64,000 bases of DNA. Source: an uncultured Dialister sp. (GTDB taxonomy: Bacteria; Bacillota; Negativicutes; Veillonellales; Dialisteraceae). Location: contig CAAEVC010000155.1 in assembly GCA_900759415.1 (NCBI GenBank), positions 62,001-126,000 on the forward strand, read 5' to 3'. The notes under the pieces are model-generated. The model was not told where the DNA came from. It did no database searches and saw only the letters and a list, made by a program, of their open reading frames with translations. Shown here in pieces: positions 36,054 through 44,518 of this stretch (positions are counted from its first letter, which is position 1; each line of letters starts with the position of its first letter). The translations under genes were made by a program, and so were the position numbers.

Positions 36054-36719
36054 TCAGTCCTGTCGGAATGGACAGGAAGTGAGTGAACAGGCTCTGCATT
36101 TTATCGGTTGAGGGCGCTGCCTGCATTCAGAAATTCCAATAATGGCGGAAACAGATTTCCTTGGGAAAAGCATGGAATGGTCAGTCACATGAACGCCGAT
36201 GGATTCAGCCTTAATCAGTTGACAGAATTCTTTCTGCTGGGTGATGGGCCAGTCTCCATATCCCGGGGAAAAACGCCACACTGTTTTCTGCCCGTCCTTC
36301 AGAGCATTCTCCTGAATCATTCTATCTACCTGATCAGCCAGATGTTCAGTGGCGGCGGTAGCAGCGGCATCGAGAAGAAGTCCCTTTACATAATTCCCGG
36401 ATTTAAAGCAGGCGTCCGATTCCTTTTCAATGGCATCGCCTGCAGTGACTGCAAGAACTCCTACAGACCAGGAATTCCTTAAATGATGTTTTATGCTGTT
36501 TCCTTCCAGTGCGAGGGGAGGGTCTCCCTCAATGATTCCCTGCTCCGGAGAATATGACAGTATCTGCCAGATACCTCTTGGCTCCGCAAGTGCCAGAGCT
36601 TCTGCAATGGCTTCATCTACCATCTCTTCCGGGAAGGCCTTAGCTTTTGGATTCATGCCTGCATAACGAAGCATTTCTTTTCTGTCAATTGTAAATAAAG
36701 TTCCGTTGTAAAATGGCAT
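36054..36719 (-). CDS. Stand-alone methionine synthase reactivation-domain protein
   Basis: A 221-residue protein with the AdoMet-binding activation-domain motif RFSPGYGDWPI (RxxPGYG) near 166, which in MetH binds AdoMet to remethylate oxidised cobalamin. Its C-terminus carries C.....(P)..C..C....C around KCRACSLTSCP, a cluster-like motif absent from the E. coli domain. The start at 36719 has AAGGAGG seven bases before it. It is first in the metH-metF operon, 22 bases before metH, so it probably reactivates this split MetH in trans. Confidence 0.88.
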   Translation of the reverse strand: MPFYNGTLFTIDRKEMLRYAGMNPKAKAFPEEMVDEAIAEALALAEPRGIWQILSYSPEQGIIEGDPPLALEGNSIKHHLRNSWSVGVLAVTAGDAIEKESDACFKSGNYVKGLLLDAAATAATEHLADQVDRMIQENALKDGQKTVWRFSPGYGDWPITQQKEFCQLIKAESIGVHVTDHSMLFPRKSVSAIIGISECRQRPQPIKCRACSLTSCPFRQD

Positions 36720-36732
36720 AAGACCTCCTTGT

Positions 36733-36768
36733 AAACAAAAAAGCCTTCCGTCCATAAAGGGACGAAAG
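36733..36768 (-). terminator. Met T-box terminator
   Basis: On the minus strand CTTTCGTCC (36768-36760) pairs with GGACGGAAG (36753-36745) with one T-G wobble, followed by a T run. It overlaps the antiterminator region. Confidence 0.88.
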
Positions 36769-37005
36769 ACTCGTGTTACCACCCAATTTTATCTATACAT
36801 CGCTGTATAAACCTCTGTAGGTACGCCGGTTAAAAACCTTGATACTTGAGCGCTGTATCGGGCGCACCCGGGATGCTTCATGATTCAGCCTTCCCTGCTC
36901 AGAGTCCATATTCAACAACCTTCCGGATACCTCTTTTCACCAGTTGGAGGCTCTCTTTGATCCCTGGGGGAGTTTACTCTTCTCTTCATCGCATGTCTTT
37001 AATTG
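36733..37005 (-). promoter_or_regulatory. Methionine-specific T-box leader of the metH operon
   Basis: On the minus strand the leader has AGAGAG, an AACTGGTGAAA apical loop and a specifier loop with ATG (Met) at 36909-36907, followed by ACTCTGAGC. The T-box core GGGTGGTAACACGAG spans 36784-36770; TGGT would pair with the ACCA end of tRNA-Met. A nine-pair terminator follows. Limiting charged tRNA-Met should allow transcription of the three methionine genes. Confidence 0.92.
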
Positions 37006-37011
37006 CAAACT

Positions 37012-37040
37012 ACTATAGCATAAGGATTTATGCCTGTCAA
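37012..37040 (-). promoter_or_regulatory. Promoter of the Met T-box operon
   Basis: Reading on the minus strand, a perfect TTGACA (37040-37035) and TATAGT (37017-37012) are separated by 17 bases. Confidence 0.8.
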
Positions 37041-37184
37041 TGAAAAATCTGCTTTCTGAAAGACCGGTATAATATGGGCATCAGAAACTTTTTCTTTATA
37101 AGGGAGGATGATACAATAAATGAAAAGCTTTTGCATACCGGATATATTATGAGTCCATGGGACAGTGGGAGGAGGGAAGATTCC

Positions 37185-38171
37185 TTGAGAATTCTTGTAA
37201 CTGGAGGAGCCGGTTTCATTGGCGCCAATTTCCTCTTTTATATGAGAAAGAAATACCCGGATTATCGCCTTATCTGTCTGGATAATCTGACTTATGCGGG
37301 AAATCTGTCCACGCTGACCCCTTTTTCCGATGATGTCAATTTCCGGTTCATTCATGGAAATATCTGCGACAGAGAAAGGGTGTATGCTCTTTTTGAGGAA
37401 GAAAAGCCCGATATGGTTGTGAACTTTGCGGCTGAGTCTCATGTGGATCGGTCCATTGAGGATCCGGCTGTATTTCTTATGACTAATATTATAGGTACAT
37501 CTGTCCTGATGGATGCCTGCAGGAAATACGGCATACAGAGATTCCATCAGATTTCCACCGATGAGGTCTATGGGGATCTGCCACTTTGCAGGAAGGATCT
37601 TTCCTTTACAGAAAATACGCCTCTTCATGCAAATTCTCCATACAGCAGTTCAAAAGCAGGCGCTGATCTGCTGGCGGGAGCCTATTACCGTACTTATGGC
37701 CTTCCTGTCACCATTTCCCGGTGCAGCAACAATTATGGACCCTGGCAGTATCCTGAAAAACTGATTCCCTTCATGATTCTTCAGATTTTACAGGGGAAGG
37801 ATCTTCCTCTTTATGGGGATGGGAAGAATGTGAGAGACTGGATCCATGTAGAAGACCATTGCCGCGCCATAGATCTTATCATCCATAAAGGCAGGAATGG
37901 TGAGATTTATAACATCGGAGGACAGGCGGAATTATCTAATATAGACCTTGTCCGGATGATTTGCAGAGAAATGAATTACAGTGAATCCCATATTATTTCC
38001 GTAGCAGACAGGCGTGGGCATGACCGCCGGTATTCCATGAATTCATCCAGGATTTCCAGTGAACTCCACTGGAAGCCTTTCATTCCTTTTCATGAAGGAC
38101 TGAAAGAAACGATCAGATGGTATGTGGAGCACAGGGACTGGTGGAAAGAGTTATCTTTTCCTGAGATATGA
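37185..38171 (+). CDS. dTDP-glucose 4,6-dehydratase-like NAD-dependent sugar dehydratase
   Basis: Extended short-chain dehydrogenase of 328 residues. The Rossmann motif GGAGFIG is at the N-terminus, the catalytic STDEVYG near 119 has the Thr-Asp-Glu triad of dehydratases, and YSSSK near 149 holds the Tyr/Lys pair. These fit RfbB, which makes the dTDP-4-keto sugar for rhamnose. No rfbA, rfbC or rfbD is nearby, so the nucleotide sugar is uncertain. I favour the TTG at 37185 after GGGAGGAGGG; the ATG at 37149 is possible but lacks an SD. Confidence 0.82.
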   Translation: MRILVTGGAGFIGANFLFYMRKKYPDYRLICLDNLTYAGNLSTLTPFSDDVNFRFIHGNICDRERVYALFEEEKPDMVVNFAAESHVDRSIEDPAVFLMTNIIGTSVLMDACRKYGIQRFHQISTDEVYGDLPLCRKDLSFTENTPLHANSPYSSSKAGADLLAGAYYRTYGLPVTISRCSNNYGPWQYPEKLIPFMILQILQGKDLPLYGDGKNVRDWIHVEDHCRAIDLIIHKGRNGEIYNIGGQAELSNIDLVRMICREMNYSESHIISVADRRGHDRRYSMNSSRISSELHWKPFIPFHEGLKETIRWYVEHRDWWKELSFPEI

Positions 38172-38338
38172 CGATTTTTTTATAACTAGTGAGAATTGTC
38201 TGATAATATGATATTATTAGGCTGTATGAACTACAGGCGGAACTGTCAGAAAAATCACCGGTTGGTTCAGTGAATATAATCAGAGCCGGCTTATACCATA
38301 GAGGCATTGAAGTAAGGTTCTTACTTTACAAACGGGGT

Positions 38339-39748
38339 ATGTACATGGATATTGGAAATGAACTTTTTATTGATATCACTCATATGTTTGAGAATTCCTG
38401 GAGTGTGAAAAGAGAGGATCTGGAAGTTTACAGAAATCAGATCCATCGGGCTGCAGAGAAAGTGGCATTTATCCGGTCTTCCGGTAAAGGTCCTGACGGA
38501 AGCAGCGTCCTTTTTCCGCACCTTCCATATCTTCTTAAGGAAAATCTCCTGATTTCTGAAGAAGAGAAGACCTGTCTCCTTTCTTTAAAAGAGAAGGCAA
38601 AGGAATATGACATACTGATTTCTATTGGAATTGGTGGTTCTTATCTTGGGAACCAGGCACTTTTTGACCTGTTCTGCGGGCCCTATTGGAATGAATATAC
38701 AAGAGAAGAACGGAACGGATACCCGAAGGTTTATTTTTCCGGACAGAATGTGGATCCCGTAAGTCTTATAGATCTGTCAGACAGTATCAGAAAAGAAGCG
38801 AAAAGGGCAGGAAGAAAACTGAAAGTTCTTCTTCTGGTCATTTCTAAATCAGGAACTACTATTGAAACTGTATCTGCCATCCGTGGATTGAAACAGCTGC
38901 TGAAGGAAAGCTGTGAAATCGAACTTATGGCAGTAACAGATAAGGAAAAGGGAAGAATCCGTCCCCGTGCGCAAAGGGAGCATTTCTACTGTTTTACTGT
39001 GCCTGATGGTATCGGCGGACGGTTCAGCGTGTTCTCTCAGGTCGGACTGGTGTTTGCGTCTATGTTGGGTATTGATATTTATCAGTTCCTGGCAGGTGCT
39101 CAGATGGTAGAAGAGGCATGTCAGTCAGAAGATATGGAAAAGAATTCTGCACTCATGCTTGCAGTGCTCAAATTCATCGCCATGAAAGAGTATGGAATCG
39201 CAGCAGAAATCATCATGCCATATGGTGACAAACTCCGTTCTCTAGGCTGGTGGTATGCCCAGCTTCTTGGAGAATCTTTAGGGAAGAAGTACGATGTTGA
39301 CGGAAATATTGTATATAATGGACGCATCCCGGTGGCTTCCGTCGGAACCACAGATATGCATTCCCTGACTCAGGAACATCAGCAGGGTAAGAAAAATAAA
39401 ATCATCCAGTTTGTTTCTGTCCGTCATCTTCCTAAGGATCTGGAAGTTAAATGTGATGAAGATGAAGAAGAAGGGCTTGTACCAATGAGCCGTATGCTGG
39501 CAGCAGCCAGGAGAGCCAATGAAGAGGCTCTTGCTTCAGAAGGCAGAATGAGCTGCCATATTGCCATGAATGCGCTCACCCCTTTTCATGCCGGGGCTTA
39601 TATGTATTTCTGCTTCCTCGCTGTTGCTTATGAAGGAGCGCTGGCCAATATCAATACTTATGATCAGCCTGGAGTTGAAGCTTATAAGAAGATTCTCCAT
39701 AAGGATCTCAAAAATTACATAAAATCACAGAAAGGGACTGTGAAATAA
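38339..39748 (+). CDS. pgi: Glucose-6-phosphate isomerase
   Basis: Interconverts glucose-6-P and fructose-6-P. Two SIS domains are visible: IGIGGSYLGNQAL near 99 and VISKSGTTIET near 171, with QEHQQGKKNK supplying the later active-site segment and a C-terminal Lys-rich helix. I start at the ATG 38339, giving 469 residues; the next ATG (38345) and a far upstream one (38270) are alternatives, and the SD is weak for all. It is monocistronic with two terminators behind it. Confidence 0.93.
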   Translation: MYMDIGNELFIDITHMFENSWSVKREDLEVYRNQIHRAAEKVAFIRSSGKGPDGSSVLFPHLPYLLKENLLISEEEKTCLLSLKEKAKEYDILISIGIGGSYLGNQALFDLFCGPYWNEYTREERNGYPKVYFSGQNVDPVSLIDLSDSIRKEAKRAGRKLKVLLLVISKSGTTIETVSAIRGLKQLLKESCEIELMAVTDKEKGRIRPRAQREHFYCFTVPDGIGGRFSVFSQVGLVFASMLGIDIYQFLAGAQMVEEACQSEDMEKNSALMLAVLKFIAMKEYGIAAEIIMPYGDKLRSLGWWYAQLLGESLGKKYDVDGNIVYNGRIPVASVGTTDMHSLTQEHQQGKKNKIIQFVSVRHLPKDLEVKCDEDEEEGLVPMSRMLAAARRANEEALASEGRMSCHIAMNALTPFHAGAYMYFCFLAVAYEGALANINTYDQPGVEAYKKILHKDLKNYIKSQKGTVK

Positions 39749-39790
39749 AAAATACCTGCTTTCTTTATATACAGGAAAGCAGGTATTTTG
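39749..39790 (+). terminator. Terminator after pgi
   Basis: A 15-pair perfect stem (39749-39763 with 39775-39789) that itself supplies the flanking A and T runs. Confidence 0.9.
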
Positions 39791-39848
39791 CAATGGGAGT
39801 GGAATTTATGGATTCTTTCTGAAGTATGGATTCATCAGTTCAAAATGA

Positions 39849-39879
39849 GCAGATTTTCACTGAAATCTGCCGTTTTTTT
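39849..39879 (+). terminator. Second terminator before the 3D-domain gene
   Basis: GCAGATTT pairs with AAATCTGC around a six-base loop, followed two bases later by seven T. The T run overlaps the -35 box of the next promoter. Confidence 0.75.
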
Positions 39880-39905
39880 ACAAATATTTCATAAAATGGT
39901 AAAAT
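39877..39905 (+). promoter_or_regulatory. Promoter of the peptidoglycan-binding gene
   Basis: TTTACA at 39877-39882 and TAAAAT at 39900-39905 with a 17-base spacer. It starts inside the T-tract of the preceding terminator. Confidence 0.55.
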
Positions 39906-39929
39906 ACAAGAGCTTACGGAGGTGAACAT

Positions 39930-41219
39930 ATGCGTACTTTGTATACATTGGGATGGACCGCAGCGGTTTCCTTTCTGACGGCCCTCACCGTATCTGCCCA
40001 GACCTTATCCATAGGTATGTCTGGAAGTGAAGTGACCGAACTTCAGAATCATCTGGTGGCAGCCGGCTATCTGGCCCGCACGGTAGATGGAGATTATGGT
40101 TCTACCACTAAAACAGCAGTGGCTTTATTCCAGAAGGATAAGGGACTTGCTGTTACCGGTGCAGCAGATGATAAAACACAGGAATCCATCAGGGAGGCTA
40201 TGAATCAGGGCTATCGTCCTGGCGGCGGTGTTGTTTATGCAGAAGGCAACCGGGGAAGCATGATTACTGATATGCAGCTGAATCTTCAGAAAGCCGGCTA
40301 CCTGAAAGGCGGCGTCGATGGAGTGTATGGAAAAGATACAGCTGATGCTGTCAAAGCACTGCAGAAACATAAGGGAATCCCTGTATCCGGGGCCATTGAT
40401 GAAATGACCTATGCGGTATTAGAGAATCAGTCCCTTTCGGCTGATGAGGCTGCGAATCTTTCATCGGCAGGGAAAGCGGATGGCTCTTCAACTTTTCTCT
40501 ATCAGAAAGGGGACCGGGGGACAGAGGTCAGCTCCCTGCAGAGAAAGCTGAAGAAGATGGATTATCTGAAAGGCGCAGTAGATGGAATTTATGGAAACGA
40601 TACGGAAGAGGCTGTCCGGAAATTCCAGAAAAAAAAGAAGCTTCCTGTTACAGGAAAGGTAAATAAAGCAGCCTTTGATGCCATCAGCAGTGCCTATGCG
40701 GAAGAATCGAAAGATAATGTACTGACTCCCGGTGATTCGGGAAAGAAAGTCATCCGCCTTCAGAATAAACTCCTTCTTCATGGATACAATCCTGGTAACG
40801 TGGACGGAGTATATGGAGAAGGAACAGCCGATGCAGTCCGCAGATTTCAGGCAGAAGAAAATCTGGCAAGGACTGGAATCGCTGACGGTGATGTTTGGGA
40901 CCGTCTGGAAAATGCGCCAAAGTTCACAGGAAAATATAAGAAAGTATTTCATATGCAGTCCACCGCTTATACACCTATGGATGGCGGAGGCAGCGGGCAT
41001 ACCGCATTGGGAAACTATGCAGGAAAGGGCCATGCGGCAGTAGATCCTAAAGTGATTCCCTTAGGAAGTCTGGTTTATATTGAAGGATACGGCTATGCCA
41101 TCTGCGATGATATTGGTGGAAATATCCACGGAAATATCATTGATGTAGGGGTGGATAACTATGATCAGGCCTACGAATGGGGATATAAGACAAAGGTGAA
41201 TGTGTATCTTATTGAATAA
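39930..41219 (+). CDS. Secreted protein with four peptidoglycan-binding domains and a 3D domain
   Basis: A 429-residue exported protein. A signal peptide (about 1-23, cut after SAQ) precedes four PG_binding_1 repeats at about 26-88, 105-165, 190-250 and 265-325; each has a GD.G..V..LQ..L...GYL...VDG.YG pattern. The C-terminal 3D domain (about 345-429) shows STAYTP, the VDPKVIPLG segment and conserved aspartates CDD and VDNYDQA. The fold is shared with MltA/RlpA-type lytic transglycosylases, so glycan cleavage is likely. No catalytic test is possible here. Confidence 0.88.
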   Translation: MRTLYTLGWTAAVSFLTALTVSAQTLSIGMSGSEVTELQNHLVAAGYLARTVDGDYGSTTKTAVALFQKDKGLAVTGAADDKTQESIREAMNQGYRPGGGVVYAEGNRGSMITDMQLNLQKAGYLKGGVDGVYGKDTADAVKALQKHKGIPVSGAIDEMTYAVLENQSLSADEAANLSSAGKADGSSTFLYQKGDRGTEVSSLQRKLKKMDYLKGAVDGIYGNDTEEAVRKFQKKKKLPVTGKVNKAAFDAISSAYAEESKDNVLTPGDSGKKVIRLQNKLLLHGYNPGNVDGVYGEGTADAVRRFQAEENLARTGIADGDVWDRLENAPKFTGKYKKVFHMQSTAYTPMDGGGSGHTALGNYAGKGHAAVDPKVIPLGSLVYIEGYGYAICDDIGGNIHGNIIDVGVDNYDQAYEWGYKTKVNVYLIE

Positions 41220-41305
41220 ACAGGTATCGGCTGTTGATCAGAGGATTATTTACAGAAAAATCGTTGGAAAATTTTATAAATTTTCATTTGTCAACATATA
41301 TTTTA

Positions 41306-41334
41306 TTGATATCCTATTTGCCATTTGTTAGAAT
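41306..41334 (+). promoter_or_regulatory. Promoter for glmU
   Basis: TTGATA at 41306-41311 and TAGAAT at 41329-41334 with a 17-base spacer, about 80 bases before the start. Confidence 0.6.
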
Positions 41335-41415
41335 AAAAGCTACGGGTTTTTCTGATACTTATAGACTATATCCGTGTACATATGACTTGTAGTGTTAGGG
41401 GTAAGAGGAGGAAGT

Positions 41416-42795
41416 ATGGCAGAATTAACAGCCCTTATTCTGGCTGCCGGACAGGGCACCAGAATGAAATCCGCATATCCGAAGGTTCTCCATAAAGTAT
41501 GCGGCGTTCCTATGGTAGAACAGGTTATTCATGTAGTCAGACATGCTGATTTTAAAAAATGTGTAGTCATTACTGGTTTTAAGGAAGAACTGGTCCGCAG
41601 GGAACTGGAAGGAAGCGGCGTCTCTTTTGTTCATCAGGCTGAGCAGCTGGGAACCGGTCATGCAGTGATTCAGGCAATTCCGGAATTTGAAAAGAATAAA
41701 GATGGATATGTCCTTGTTATTTGCGGAGATACCCCTCTTCTCAGAAGCGAAACAATCAGGAATCTGTTTGAGGTTTGTGAGAAGAATGGTGCTTCTGCTG
41801 CTGTATTAACTGCAGTTCTGGATAATCCATTCGGATACGGCCGTATCCTTCACGATGAAAATGGAAATATGACATCCATTGTGGAACAGAAAGATGGTAC
41901 ACCTGAACAGCTTGCAGTTCATGAAATCAATACAGGAACCTACATCTTCAGGGCTGGACCATTACTGGATGCACTGGGCAGGATTGATAATAAAAATGCG
42001 CAGGGCGAATACTATCTGACTGATGTATTTGAAATTATGATACGTGACGGGCAGAAAGTCATCCCTGTGGCTGCTGATGATGCCGATGAAACCATGGGCG
42101 TCAATTCCCGCATTCAGCTGTCCCAGGCTGACAGGATCTTAAGACTTCGTAAGGCGGAAGAACTTATGGCTGAAGGGGTCAGCATCATAGATCCGGAACA
42201 TACCTATATCGAACAGGATGTCATCGTAGGCCAGGATACCGTTCTTTTCCCAGGTACCATCCTTCAGGGAAAGACTGTGATCGGAAGAGGCTGCGAAATC
42301 GGACCGGATACCCAGCTTACCAATGTAAAAGTAGGGGATTATACAAAACTCAACCGTGTGTATGCCCACGACTGCGAGATTGGAAATTACAATGATATCG
42401 GACCGTTTGTTCATCTCCGTCCTGATACGGTTCTCCATGACCATATCAAGATCGGAAACTTTGTAGAAGTAAAGAATTCTACTGTAGATGATGGTACAAA
42501 GTTACCGCATCTCATTTACTGCGGCGATTCGGATCTTGGGAAAAATGTAAACTTTGGATGCGGCACGGTCACTGTAAACTTTGATGGAAAAAACAAGCAC
42601 CGCTGCAAAATTGATGATCATGCGTTCATCGGATGCAATACCAACCTGGTAGCTCCTGTACATATTGGAGAAAGAGCATTTACAGCAGCTGGATCCACTA
42701 TTACCAAAGATGTACCGGCCAAGGCACTTTCAGTAGCCAGAGCCCGGCAGAATAATATTGAAGGCTGGGTCAAAGACGATACTTATAAAGATTAA
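41416..42795 (+). CDS. glmU: Bifunctional GlmU: UDP-GlcNAc pyrophosphorylase / GlcN-1-P acetyltransferase
   Basis: This 459-residue enzyme makes UDP-GlcNAc for peptidoglycan and lipid A. The N-terminal nucleotidyltransferase has LAAGQGTRMKS near 9 and the ICGDTPLL metal motif near 103. The C-terminal left-handed beta-helix (from about 250) shows repeated hexapeptides, and FGCGTVTVNFDGKNKH near 380 carries acetyltransferase active-site residues. The ATG follows GAGGAGG. The order glmU-prs-pth is typical of Firmicutes. Confidence 0.96.
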   Translation: MAELTALILAAGQGTRMKSAYPKVLHKVCGVPMVEQVIHVVRHADFKKCVVITGFKEELVRRELEGSGVSFVHQAEQLGTGHAVIQAIPEFEKNKDGYVLVICGDTPLLRSETIRNLFEVCEKNGASAAVLTAVLDNPFGYGRILHDENGNMTSIVEQKDGTPEQLAVHEINTGTYIFRAGPLLDALGRIDNKNAQGEYYLTDVFEIMIRDGQKVIPVAADDADETMGVNSRIQLSQADRILRLRKAEELMAEGVSIIDPEHTYIEQDVIVGQDTVLFPGTILQGKTVIGRGCEIGPDTQLTNVKVGDYTKLNRVYAHDCEIGNYNDIGPFVHLRPDTVLHDHIKIGNFVEVKNSTVDDGTKLPHLIYCGDSDLGKNVNFGCGTVTVNFDGKNKHRCKIDDHAFIGCNTNLVAPVHIGERAFTAAGSTITKDVPAKALSVARARQNNIEGWVKDDTYKD

Positions 42796-42839
42796 TGCAA
42801 TCTCATCATATTCCAACTGTTAATTTACTATTTAACTGG

Positions 42840-42886
42840 TATAATAAATACATAATGATAAACAGCAGATGAAAGCACATCTGCTG
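42840..42886 (+). promoter_or_regulatory. -10 box and leader hairpin before prs
   Basis: TATAAT at 42840-42845 has no good -35. Eighteen bases later AGCAGATG pairs with CATCTGCT. The hairpin lacks a T tract and is more likely a leader structure than a terminator. Confidence 0.4.
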
Positions 42887-42942
42887 CTTAAATCATAAAA
42901 ATTAAAACCTTCATATGTGAAAGGAAAGGGAGAGGCAGCAAA

Positions 42943-43896
42943 ATGGACATGGAAGACACTTCTAAATTGAAGATTTTTACAGGTACCGCTCATCCGGCAC
43001 TGGCTAGGGAGATTTCCGATTATATCGGAGTGCCTTTAGGAAAAGCTATTTGTGGCAGATTCAACAATGGGGAAATTCAGGTCATGATCAATGAAAGTGT
43101 TCGTGGCAAGGACTGCTTCATTATCCAGCCGACTGGTGCACCGGTAAATGATAATCTTATGGAAATGTTGATCATGGTAGATGCATTGAAGAGAGCTTCT
43201 GCACGTCATATTACTGTAGTAGTTCCTTACTATGGATATGCACGTCAGGACAGAAAGACAAGAGGCAGAGAACCAATCAGCTCCAAGCTGGTAGCAGATC
43301 TCATGTCTTCTGCCGGTGTTACCCGCGTAGTAACCATGGACCTTCATGCAGGTCAGATTCAGGGCTTCTTTGATGTTCCTGTAGATCATCTTATGTCTGC
43401 ATCTCTTTTAGCAGAACATGTTAAATCCAAGAATCTGGACAACCTGACCATTGTTTCTCCAGATCTGGGCGGTGTAACCCGTGCCAGAGAGCTGGCAGAC
43501 AGAGTAGGGGCTCCTATTGCGATTATTGAAAAACGCCGTCCGGAACCAGGTGTTGCAAAAGTTATGAATATCATTGGTGATGTAAAGGATAGAAACTGCT
43601 TCATCGTTGACGATATTGTTGATACTGCAGGTTCCTTATGTGAAGGTGCAAGGGCACTGGCTGACTATGGTGCAAAAGGTGTATATGCAGCTGTATGCCA
43701 TCCTGTTCTTACTGATCCGGCAACAGAAAGAATCAGAAATTCCAATATTAAGGAACTGATTGTAACCAACTCCCTGCCTATTCCAAAGGAAAAGATGCAG
43801 GATAAACTGAAAGTTCTTTCCGTTGCTCCACTTCTGGGAGAAGCCATTCTCCGTATTTTCCATGATGCTTCTGTAAGCCAGCTCTTTGATAAATAA
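42943..43896 (+). CDS. prs: Ribose-phosphate pyrophosphokinase
   Basis: Makes PRPP from ribose-5-phosphate and ATP for purines, pyrimidines and amino acids. It is 317 residues long. The catalytic flexible loop YYGYARQDRK near 98 and the PRPP loop DDIVDTAGSLC near 224 are intact. The first residues before KIFTGTAHPALA follow family length. AGGAAAGGGAGAGG precedes the ATG. The stop overlaps the pth start by one base. Confidence 0.96.
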   Translation: MDMEDTSKLKIFTGTAHPALAREISDYIGVPLGKAICGRFNNGEIQVMINESVRGKDCFIIQPTGAPVNDNLMEMLIMVDALKRASARHITVVVPYYGYARQDRKTRGREPISSKLVADLMSSAGVTRVVTMDLHAGQIQGFFDVPVDHLMSASLLAEHVKSKNLDNLTIVSPDLGGVTRARELADRVGAPIAIIEKRRPEPGVAKVMNIIGDVKDRNCFIVDDIVDTAGSLCEGARALADYGAKGVYAAVCHPVLTDPATERIRNSNIKELIVTNSLPIPKEKMQDKLKVLSVAPLLGEAILRIFHDASVSQLFDK

Positions 43897-44468
43897 TGAT
43901 ACTGATTGCAGGACTTGGAAATCCGGGAAAGGAATATGAACATACCCGGCATAATATGGGATTTGATGTGATTGATGAACTGGCCCGCCGCTGGAACATT
44001 ACAAACTGGAAGGAAAGCATGCAGGCAGAAATTGCCCAGGCTTCCAGAAATGGTGAAAAGGTGCTTCTGGTAAAACCGCTCACCTATATGAATAACAGTG
44101 GTGAAGCAGTTGGTGCCATTGCCAGATATTATAAGATTGGCGTGCAAGATATTTATATCATCTGTGATGATCTGGATCTGCCGCCTGGAAAAACGAGAAT
44201 AAGGAAAAAAGGAGCTTCTGGCGGACATAATGGTATCAAATCTCTGATTTCTCATCTGGGGAGTGAGAATTTCAACCGGTTCCGTATTGGTGTCGGTCAT
44301 CCCAAGGATGGCCATACTGTGGTAGAACATGTATTGTCCCGGCCCTATGGGGAAGATATTCAGAAAATTGAAGATGCAAAGATTCATACTGCTGATTCTA
44401 TTGAATCCGCCCTTGTGGATGGTGTAGATCATGCAATGAATGCATTCAATCCGAAGAGAAAAGGATGA
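43896..44468 (+). CDS. pth: Peptidyl-tRNA hydrolase
   Basis: Recycles peptidyl-tRNAs dropped from ribosomes. The 190-residue protein opens with ILIAGLGNPGKEYEHTRHN, in which Asn8 and catalytic His18 are conserved, and KPLTYMNNSG near 64 and GGHNGIKS near 109 complete the active site. It is coupled to prs by a TAATG overlap. A small perfect hairpin follows it directly. Confidence 0.96.
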   Translation: MILIAGLGNPGKEYEHTRHNMGFDVIDELARRWNITNWKESMQAEIAQASRNGEKVLLVKPLTYMNNSGEAVGAIARYYKIGVQDIYIICDDLDLPPGKTRIRKKGASGGHNGIKSLISHLGSENFNRFRIGVGHPKDGHTVVEHVLSRPYGEDIQKIEDAKIHTADSIESALVDGVDHAMNAFNPKRKG

Positions 44469-44470
44469 TT

Positions 44471-44503
44471 GAAAGGCAGTTTCTTATGAAACTGCCTTCT
44501 TTG
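44471..44503 (+). terminator. Short hairpin between pth and tmk
   Basis: Thirteen bases, GAAAGGCAGTTTC, pair (one A-C type mismatch allowed) with GAAACTGCCTTC around a TTAT loop, followed by only three T. It may be a weak terminator or attenuator ahead of the thymidylate kinase gene. Confidence 0.5.
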
Positions 44504-44518
44504 ATAAGGAGAAAAGTT

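Noticed and set aside
37074..37184. Upstream-extended start for the RfbB-like gene
   Set aside because: The extension has no SD at its possible starts and does not resemble the family. The Rossmann motif begins directly after the TTG at 37185.
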